A stretch of 21,117 nt of DNA from CAZXCQ01 sp964639275 (GTDB taxonomy: Bacteria; Desulfobacterota; DSM-4660; Desulfatiglandales; Desulfatiglandaceae), in the NCBI GenBank assembly GCA_964639275.1, contig CAZXCQ010000092.1, forward strand, positions 1 to 21,117, written 5' to 3'. How positions within the stretch are numbered: position 1 is the stretch's first letter; each line of letters opens with the position of its first letter. The notes beneath the pieces were generated by a model, which saw only the letters and a list, made by a program, of their open reading frames with translations, was not told where the DNA came from and did not search any database. Made by a program: the position numbers and the translations under genes. Positions 15,679-21,117 of the stretch are shown in pieces.

Positions 15679-18366
15679 CTAGAGCTCTGCCTGTAGTTGT
15701 TTCATCTGGTAGACCTCAAATACGTCGCCCGGTTTGATATCGTCAAAATTCTCCAGCCCGATACCACACTCATATCCCGACTGAACCTCTCTGACATCAT
15801 CCTTAAAACGCCTGAGCGAGGAGATCTTACCGTCGAATACAACCACATCGTCACGCAGGAGCCTCGCATGGGCGTTCCTCTCCACGTGGCCATCCGTGAC
15901 CTGACATCCGGCCACGGCGCCCACTTTGGGGATGCGAAATATCTCTTTGATATCTGCTCGCCCGATTATTTCCTCCTCATAGACCGGTTCCAAGAGGCCG
16001 GCCATGGCCAAACGGATATCATTTATCGCGTTGTAAATGACATTGTAGTATCGGATATCGACCTTTTCTTTTTCGGCGATTTCGACAACACGGGGATTTG
16101 CCCTGACATTAAAGCCGATAATAATGGCACCGGAGGCCGAGGCCAACATCACGTCCGACTCTGTAATGGCACCGGTCGCCGAATGGAGCACACTCAACTT
16201 GACCTCTTTTGTGCTTTGTTTGATGAGTGATTCTTGAAGCGCCTCAAGTGAACCCTGGACATCGGTCTTTAAAACGATGTTGAGTTCCTTTACCTCCCCT
16301 TCCTTTATCCTTTCAAAGAGGTCCTCCAGACTGACCAGACCTCTCCTGGCCACCGCATGTTTTTTGCTCCTTTCCCTGCGCATATCAATGATCTGTTTTG
16401 CGGTCTTTTCATCTTTTACAACGATAAATTCGTCCCCGGCCATAGGTACGCCGGATATCCCGTATACCTCCACAGGCACAGAGGGTCCGCCCGATTTTGC
16501 CTTCTTTCCCCTATGGTCGAGCATAGCCCTGACCCGACCATAATGTTCGCCGCAAACAAAGAGTTCGCCTGGTTTGAGTGTCCCGTTCCTTATAAGAACG
16601 GTGGCCACAGGGCCTTTACTCCTATCCAGCTTTGCCTCGATAATACTTCCTCGAGCCGCCTTATTGGGATTTGCCTTTAGCTCAAGCATCTCCGATTGGA
16701 GCAATATCAGCCCCAGGAGATCATCGACACCTTCACCTGTCTTTGCCGAGACCTGACCAAAGATGGTCTCTCCCCCCCATTCTTCAGGGACGAGGTCTAA
16801 TTCGGCAAGTTCTCTCTTCACCTTCGCCGGGTTGGCATCTTCTTTGTCGATTTTGTTGATTGCGACAAGGATAGGGATATTCGCGGCACGGGCATGATTG
16901 ATGGCCTCCTTGGTCTGGGGCATCACGCCATCATCTGCCGCCACGACCAAGACGATTAGATCGGTAACGCTGGCTCCCCTGGCCCGCATGGCCGTAAAAG
17001 CCTCATGACCCGGGGTATCGAGAAAGACGATGTCTCCTCCTTTGCCCTTGACATAGTAGGCACCGATATGCTGGGTGATTCCGCCCGATTCCCCTCCGAT
17101 GATGTTGGATTCTCTTATAAAATCGAGCAGGGAGGTCTTTCCATGGTCCACATGTCCCATAATGGTCACCACCGGGGGCCTTGGACTCATGTCTTCGGGG
17201 CGATCTTCTGTCTCTGCCAGGAGATGTTCCTCCTGGAAGGTATCTAATTCAACTTCATAGCCAAAGTCATCTGCCACAAGGGCCGCTGTCTCAAAATCCA
17301 AGGGTTTATTGACGGTGGCCATGATACCCTGGCCTATCAACTTCTTGATAAGATCCGCCCCCTTGGTCCCCATTGCCTTGGCCAGTTCGGCCACCGTCAC
17401 AAATTCCTGGACCTTTATCCTCCTCTTTATGGCCTTGGGGACTGTGATCTCAGTCTGTTTTTGTCTTTTGACAACCTCTTGGGGTTTCTTAGCCGTCTTT
17501 TTCACCTTGGGCCTGGCCACACGCCCTTCGTAAAGATCGGCCCTTTCATAGATCGCCTTTTTCTGACGGCGGAAAAGGCCCCTGGGTTTGACCTCTATCT
17601 CTTCTTCCCTTTTCCTATCTTTCTTTTTGGGCGGCTTGACCCTCTTGACCGTCTCAACCGGTTCTTCTCCCAAGTCCAAGACTGGAGGTACCACGGCTGG
17701 GGCGGGGGGCTCCACTTCCTTCTTCTCAACCCGCTTCGCCACGAGATCGCTCAGAGGTCCCTCCTCGGGGAGCCTTATGATCTTGGCAGGCTGCTCTGCC
17801 TTCCTTTTCTTTACCTTCTTGGGTTTGATCTTCGGTTTGACTGGGAGTTCAGCCTCCTTCTGGACAGGGGCCTCCACCTCTGGGGCCTTTTTCAGCGCAG
17901 CAGCCTCCTTCCTGCTTTCAGGGACAGGTACGGATGGCTTTTCCACGGCTGGCAACTCGTGTTCGGTAATGGCTTCATCCGCGGCCGGCTCTTTGATCTC
18001 TGCCTCTTTCTTTGCCTCCTTCTTGGTAATTACTCGCTCGGCTTTAATCTCTTTTGGCCTTATCTCCTCTTTGATCGGCTCCGGGGCTGGAGGCGCGACC
18101 TTTTCCACTTTCTCTGCGACAGGGGCTTCTGGTTCGACCTTAACGATCTTCTTTCGCCGGCGAATGACAGTCGGCTTGATTCGCCTTTCTTCAACTACTT
18201 GCGATACCACGCCTGAGACAATCTCCTTGGCCCGCGAGACGGTTTCCTCGTCAAGGGTGCTCATATAGTTCTTAATCTTCAGCCCGCCGGCCTGAAGCTT
18301 TTCTACAAGCGTTTTGCTTTCCAAGTTGAGTTCTTTAGCAAGTTCGTAAACTCTGACTTTGGCCAT
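15679..18366 (-). CDS. infB: Translation initiation factor IF2
   Basis: An 895-residue GTPase that brings fMet-tRNA to the 30S P site and promotes subunit joining. An IF2_N domain spans about 1-50 (MAKVRVYELAKELNLESK). A long linker rich in Lys, Glu, Pro and Ala follows (about 55-305), then a second IF2_N-like segment (about 320-370). The G domain has GHVDHGKT (404-411), GGITQHIGAY as the switch region, DTPGH (450-454), NKID (504-507) and SAK (540-542). Domains II to IV follow to the C-terminus. ATG at 18366 is clear: GGGAGG lies six bases upstream, and an in-frame start 15 codons earlier is unlike IF2. A 398-bp repeat-bearing spacer separates it from ylxR, unusual for this operon. Confidence 0.98.
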   Translation of the reverse strand: MAKVRVYELAKELNLESKTLVEKLQAGGLKIKNYMSTLDEETVSRAKEIVSGVVSQVVEERRIKPTVIRRRKKIVKVEPEAPVAEKVEKVAPPAPEPIKEEIRPKEIKAERVITKKEAKKEAEIKEPAADEAITEHELPAVEKPSVPVPESRKEAAALKKAPEVEAPVQKEAELPVKPKIKPKKVKKRKAEQPAKIIRLPEEGPLSDLVAKRVEKKEVEPPAPAVVPPVLDLGEEPVETVKRVKPPKKKDRKREEEIEVKPRGLFRRQKKAIYERADLYEGRVARPKVKKTAKKPQEVVKRQKQTEITVPKAIKRRIKVQEFVTVAELAKAMGTKGADLIKKLIGQGIMATVNKPLDFETAALVADDFGYEVELDTFQEEHLLAETEDRPEDMSPRPPVVTIMGHVDHGKTSLLDFIRESNIIGGESGGITQHIGAYYVKGKGGDIVFLDTPGHEAFTAMRARGASVTDLIVLVVAADDGVMPQTKEAINHARAANIPILVAINKIDKEDANPAKVKRELAELDLVPEEWGGETIFGQVSAKTGEGVDDLLGLILLQSEMLELKANPNKAARGSIIEAKLDRSKGPVATVLIRNGTLKPGELFVCGEHYGRVRAMLDHRGKKAKSGGPSVPVEVYGISGVPMAGDEFIVVKDEKTAKQIIDMRRERSKKHAVARRGLVSLEDLFERIKEGEVKELNIVLKTDVQGSLEALQESLIKQSTKEVKLSVLHSATGAITESDVMLASASGAIIIGFNVRANPRVVEIAEKEKVDIRYYNVIYNAINDIRLAMAGLLEPVYEEEIIGRADIKEIFRIPKVGAVAGCQVTDGHVERNAHARLLRDDVVVFDGKISSLRRFKDDVREVQSGYECGIGLENFDDIKPGDVFEVYQMKQLQAEL

Positions 18367-18568
18367 ATAACCTCCCGATTCAAGTGTCTCGGAAAATACC
18401 TCACCGATCATCCAAGGCCATCAATATTAAAAGAGACAAGCGGCCCGGTAAATCTTGGCGCTCGTATCACGTCTCATAAGCTATGTGCTTGACTCCGGCA
18501 ATCAAAATCCTCAATCGTATTTACTGCCCCCTGTCCCTGTCTTCTCGTATCAATTTAGCCCTTTCCCA
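18367..18568. other. Left part of the 398-bp ylxR-infB spacer, no gene
   Basis: Nearest infB it holds the GGGAGG ribosome-binding site. The 8-mer CTCGTATC occurs at 18461-18468 and again at 18544-18551, bracketing an 83-bp interval that on the minus strand opens with a G/A-rich tract. The segment 18547-18561 (GTATCAATTTAGCCC) equals the left end of the 92-bp repeat element and is followed directly by the 109-bp element, so it looks like a broken-off end of a further copy. No RNA gene or terminator was recognised. Confidence 0.4.
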
Positions 18569-18677
18569 GTAACATCTCAAAAAACAGGGGGAAGGTGTGG
18601 CATGGGGGTCTTTTTTTCTTCCACATGCCCCCATGCCACACCACTATCGATTTATCCCCTGGTTTTTGAAAAGTTAC
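18569..18677. mobile_element. 109-bp palindromic element with perfect 15-bp central hairpin (copy C)
   Basis: The two ends form a terminal inverted repeat of about 24 bp: GTAACATCTCAAAAAACAGG plus G-rich bases at 18569-18592, and the near-identical reverse complement at 18655-18677. Inside, GGTGTGGCATGGGGG (18594-18608) and CCCCCATGCCACACC (18628-18642) pair perfectly around a 19-base loop. The outer arms recur singly before uvrA (5263-5286) and before rbfA (15241-15265), so the arms are a genuine repeated unit. The element is non-coding and lies in the transcribed ylxR-infB spacer, where it can fold into a long cruciform or RNA hairpin. Confidence 0.65.
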
Positions 18678-18684
18678 TTTTTCC

Positions 18685-18774
18685 ATCAGTTTAGCCCTTT
18701 TCAAAATTGACACTTGGACAGGGAAATGGGGGTTCGGAATCTCCGTTCCCCGGGTTTCAAAAAGCTAAAGTGTT
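18685..18774. mobile_element. 90-bp palindromic repeat element (copy B)
   Basis: This copy matches copy A (15280-15371) along its length: left end ATCAGTTTAGCCC, core hairpin GGGAAATGGGG / CTCCGTTCCCC (18721-18751, one mismatch plus wobble pairs), the shared GGGGGTTCGGAAT loop side, and right end GCTAAAGTGTT. The flanks ACTTTTTCC (18676-18684) and ACGTCTTCC (18775-18783) agree at seven of nine positions, compatible with an aged target-site duplication. It abuts copy C on the left. Its right end overlaps the last codons of ylxR and contains that gene's TAG stop. Confidence 0.6.
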
Positions 18775-19046
18775 ACGTCTTCCCATATTACTCCACAGAG
18801 GCTGGGGGACAACGAAATGGGCCCTTCTCTTCTGAATGCCCTCTTTAATACCCGCTCCTTTTCAAGGTTTTTCCAGCAGGAACTACTGGGACAAACATAG
18901 GCGCCCCTTCCCTTCCCCTTGCCCCAATCGTCTCGAACCACCAGCCCGTCGGGGTCCAATACCAGCCGGATCAACTCGCTCTTTCCCTGTTTCACGCCGC
19001 ACCCAATGCACGTCCTTTCAGGAATATGTCCCTTACGACCCGCCAT
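18765..19046 (-). CDS. ylxR: YlxR family RNA-binding protein (DUF448)
   Basis: A 93-residue basic protein of the YlxR/DUF448 family, found almost universally between nusA and infB. The family signature is clear: RTCIGCGVKQGKSELIRLV near the N-terminus and GRGAYVCPSSSCWKNL in the middle, with a basic groove thought to bind nucleic acid. In some bacteria YlxR is reported to be a nucleoid-associated regulator or an RNase P partner; which applies here is unknown. ATG at 19046 overlaps the nusA stop by 14 nt and has GAGGAAG upstream, indicating coupling. The final residues (Thr-Leu) and the TAG stop fall within a palindromic repeat, so the native C-terminus was probably altered slightly by its insertion. 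Confidence 0.92.
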   Translation of the reverse strand: MAGRKGHIPERTCIGCGVKQGKSELIRLVLDPDGLVVRDDWGKGKGRGAYVCPSSSCWKNLEKERVLKRAFRREGPISLSPSLCGVIWEDVTL

Positions 19047-20370
19047 GGGGCACTTCCTCGCTCACAACTTCATCATCGGTCTGGATCGGCAAGGCCTCCG
19101 GCTCCGGGTCTTGTTCCACATCGGTGTCAGCGACCTTCTTATCGGTGTGCCTGATGGCATCTTCAATGAGTTTTGCAGCCCCCTCCTCGCTTATTCCCTT
19201 GATAGCGGCCAGGTCAGCGACCGAGGCCTGGGTCACATCTTTGGCGGACCTATAGCCAAACTCATACAGATCAGCAGCCCTTTTTTCGCCCACCCCCTCC
19301 AGCTCCAAGAGGGACTTGTAGCCTTCTTTGAGGCTCTGATTATAATTGGTCTCTCCGATTACGTCTAAATTCCAACCCGTAAGCCGGGAGGCCAGCCGGA
19401 CATTTTGCCCCCTCCTCCCAATGGCAAGGGATAACTGGTCATCTGGGACCACCACCTCCATGGAGTGACTGGCCTCATCAACGATGACCCGTATGATTTC
19501 CGCCGGTGCAAGGGCGTTACATATAAACTTGGCTGCATCGGGGTTCCAGGTCACAATATCTATCTTTTCGCCACGGAGTTCCTGGACCACTGCCTGAACC
19601 CTTCTGCCTTTCATCCCTACACATGCCCCCACCGGATCCACATCAGAGTCCCTTGACGTAACCGCGATCTTGGCCCTCGAGCCCGGCTCCCTCGCAACCT
19701 GCATAATCTGGACGATACCTTCAGAGATCTCGGGGACTTCATTCTCAAACAGGGCCGATAGAAAATTGGGGTGGGTGCGAGAAAGAATGATTTGCGGTCC
19801 GCGACTAAACTGTCTTACCTCCAGGATATAGGCCCTGATTCGATCTCCCTGTTTGTATGATTCCTTTGGAATCTGCTCCTTGGGGGGCAGCTCTGCCTCT
19901 GTACGACCCAGGTTCACAATAATGGAGCCTCTGTCGAAACGCTGCACAATCCCGTTGATAATCTCCCCCCGTCTGTCCTTAAAGTCGTCAAAGACAATGT
20001 CCCTTTCGGCCTCTTTTAATCGCTGCATAATCACCTGTTTGGCCGACTGGGCGGCGATCCGGCCAAATGTATCCGTATCCATTTTGATGCCAAGGCTGTC
20101 CCCCAATTCAGATTCGGGATCCATTTTGAGGGCTTCTTCCATGGAAACCTCAAGGTGTTCATTGGTCACAGTATCGACCACCTCCTTGAATTCGAAGACC
20201 TCTATCTCCCCCATTTCTTCGTTGTAACTGACCTCCAACTCATAATCGGGTCCAAACTTTTTCTTGGCCGCCGCCTTTACTGCTTCCTCAAGGGCCTTTA
20301 TCAACACCCCTTGCTCAACACCCTTTTCACGGCTCACTTGCTCAATCATTCTTGTCAGATTTGAAACCAT
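19033..20370 (-). CDS. nusA: Transcription termination/antitermination factor NusA
   Basis: A 445-residue RNA polymerase-associated factor that modulates pausing, termination and antitermination. Domains: N-terminal polymerase-binding domain (about 1-125), S1 (about 133-198, GSIIVNLGRTEAELP), KH1 (about 200-280, VGMKG at 251-255), KH2 (about 285-345, IGRRG at 317-321), and one helix-hairpin-helix acidic repeat (about 355-405, LLELEGVGEKRAADLYEFG). A short acidic tail follows. With one C-terminal repeat it is between the Bacillus form (none) and the E. coli form (two). ATG at 20370 has GGAG about eight bases upstream. It lies 72 nt after rimP. Confidence 0.98.
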   Translation of the reverse strand: MVSNLTRMIEQVSREKGVEQGVLIKALEEAVKAAAKKKFGPDYELEVSYNEEMGEIEVFEFKEVVDTVTNEHLEVSMEEALKMDPESELGDSLGIKMDTDTFGRIAAQSAKQVIMQRLKEAERDIVFDDFKDRRGEIINGIVQRFDRGSIIVNLGRTEAELPPKEQIPKESYKQGDRIRAYILEVRQFSRGPQIILSRTHPNFLSALFENEVPEISEGIVQIMQVAREPGSRAKIAVTSRDSDVDPVGACVGMKGRRVQAVVQELRGEKIDIVTWNPDAAKFICNALAPAEIIRVIVDEASHSMEVVVPDDQLSLAIGRRGQNVRLASRLTGWNLDVIGETNYNQSLKEGYKSLLELEGVGEKRAADLYEFGYRSAKDVTQASVADLAAIKGISEEGAAKLIEDAIRHTDKKVADTDVEQDPEPEALPIQTDDEVVSEEVPHGGS

Positions 20371-20442
20371 GTCATATCACTCCAGAAAAATTCATTTCCG
20401 CCCGATCGATAATCCCCCAAAAGACCTTTAAACTTGTATCTC

Positions 20443-20913
20443 TTATTTGTCGAATTCATATACCAGGGTGGCCTTTGCCACATGTTGCCAAGGGAGGGCG
20501 ATCAGGTCCTTTTCTACCTCAAGATACAGTGTTGCGTCGTGGAAATTCCTTAGATAGCCCGTAAAGTTCCGGCGCCCCTCCAAGGGTCTCTCCATCTTGA
20601 CCTTCACCTTTCTTCCAATGGCCCACAAGATGTCCTTTTCCTTTTTAAGGGGCCTGTTAAGGCCGGGAGATGAGACCTCGAGGACGTATTTATGGGGGAT
20701 GTAGTCCTTTACATCAATGAGATCCCCGATTTCTCTACTGACTCTCGCACAGTCCTCCACGGTTACGCCCCCCTCCTTGTCCACAAAAATCCTGAGCACC
20801 CATCTGCCATGCTCAGAAAGATATTCCATATCTACTAGCTCGACATCCATTTCAACGAGGATCGGCTCTATGAGCGGTGCTAGTGCCTTGGTAACCGAAT
20901 CAGATGTAGCCAT
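20443..20913 (-). CDS. rimP: Ribosome maturation factor RimP
   Basis: A 156-residue protein required for efficient 30S maturation, acting early on the 16S rRNA 3' major domain. Family landmarks: APLIEPILVEMDVELVDMEY at the N-terminus, GGVTVEDCARVSREIGDLID, and the highly conserved EVSSPGLNRPL, followed by the C-terminal SH3-like domain. It starts the rimP-nusA-infB operon, as in E. coli. ATG at 20913 fits the family N-terminus, but no Shine-Dalgarno sequence is visible: the nine bases before it are AT-rich and follow a GC hairpin with a T run. Translation may depend on leader structure. Confidence 0.95.
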   Translation of the reverse strand: MATSDSVTKALAPLIEPILVEMDVELVDMEYLSEHGRWVLRIFVDKEGGVTVEDCARVSREIGDLIDVKDYIPHKYVLEVSSPGLNRPLKKEKDILWAIGRKVKVKMERPLEGRRNFTGYLRNFHDATLYLEVEKDLIALPWQHVAKATLVYEFDK

Positions 20914-20924
20914 GTGCCAAATAA

Positions 20925-20954
20925 AAAAAAGCGGGCTCCGGCGCCCGCTTTTTT
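20925..20954 (-). terminator. Intrinsic-terminator-like hairpin in the rimP leader, symmetric on both strands
   Basis: GCGGGC (20931-20936) pairs with GCCCGC (20943-20948) around a six-base loop, and flanking A and T runs extend the stem by six A-T pairs. On the minus strand eight T follow the stem, then nine bases to the rimP start. On the plus strand six T follow. It can end transcription in either direction. Its position suggests attenuation of the rimP-nusA-infB operon or the end of an upstream minus-strand transcript outside the window. A weak promoter-like pair (TTGTGG, 18 bases, CATAAT at 21032-21003, minus) lies upstream and would place the hairpin inside the leader. Confidence 0.7.
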
Positions 20955-21005
20955 ACTGTAGACCAAAATATTCAGTGGTTTATTACATAAGATCCCTTGG
21001 GAATT

Positions 21006-21117
21006 ATGAGAAAACCAGCGCCAAGTCCACAATTCGAAGAAAATGAAACCTTAAAAGACATGATTGACAACCTAAAAGGGGGGGGGCGCCCATATTCAGC
21101 CAAGCCATGGAGCGGGC
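21006..21117 (+). CDS. Possible divergent gene, 5' end only, with a nine-G tract
   Basis: An ATG at 21006 opens a frame that stays open for 37 codons to the window edge. The translation begins MRKPAPSPQFEENETLKDM, reads IDNLK, then three glycines encoded by an uninterrupted run of nine G (21078-21086), then RPYSAKPW. The ribosome-binding site is weak (GGGA). Composition is plausible for a real N-terminus but I recognise no family, and 37 codons is too little to judge. If real, it is transcribed divergently from rimP. Confidence 0.3.
   Translation, partial: MRKPAPSPQFEENETLKDMIDNLKGGGRPYSAKPWSG

Noticed and set aside
17461..18216. A 251-codon plus-strand frame rich in Phe, Leu and Asp
   Set aside because: It mirrors the Lys/Glu-rich linker of IF2 on the other strand; the apparent hydrophobic protein is a composition effect.
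18367..18568. A tRNA or small RNA gene in the ylxR-infB spacer
   Set aside because: No cloverleaf, T-loop consensus or terminator could be found; the content is explained better by repeat fragments.

Overview
The window is a bacterial chromosome segment in which nearly every gene lies on the minus strand, so transcription runs from the right end to the left. The organism is most likely a deltaproteobacterium in the broad sense (Desulfobacterota). This rests on the gene order rimP-nusA-ylxR-infB-DUF503-rbfA-truB-rpsO-pnp-M16 protease-dut, which I know from Geobacter-type genomes, together with a double-length UvrA and moderately high GC. I cannot name a genus.

Right part (about 20,900 down to 9,500): a long translation and RNA-metabolism operon. 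It encodes 30S maturation factors (RimP, RbfA, RNA-binding YlxR), the transcription factor NusA, initiation factor IF2, a DUF503 protein, tRNA pseudouridine synthase TruB, ribosomal protein S15 and PNPase. An M16 zinc protease and dUTPase follow, then a YycJ-type metallo-beta-lactamase-fold hydrolase. Genes are overlapping or closely spaced except where palindromic repeats sit. At the far right a GC hairpin flanked by A and T runs lies just upstream of rimP, and a possible divergent gene with a nine-G tract runs off the edge.

Middle part (8,700 to 6,500): a 391-bp gene-free stretch with four copies of a 13-bp box in an inverted layout, then a small cysteine-rich protein and an exported 5'-nucleotidase-family phosphoesterase.

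Left part (6,400 to 1): a GAF-domain protein, the tRNA 2'-O-methyltransferase TrmL, and a giant UvrA. The UvrA is two UvrA units in one reading frame (more than 1,753 residues, four ATPase sites). Its C-terminus is cut by the window edge.

The most unusual signal is a family of short palindromic repeats inserted between the operon genes. Two ~92-bp copies (after the DUF503 gene and after ylxR) share terminal inverted repeats and a central hairpin, and one is flanked by a perfect 10-bp direct repeat that looks like a target-site duplication. A related 109-bp element with a perfect 15-bp hairpin lies beside the second copy. Single arms or decayed copies lie before uvrA, before rbfA and after the M16 gene. 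They look like non-autonomous mobile palindromes that have settled at gene ends, in one case supplying the stop codon. No complete new multi-gene system is visible.
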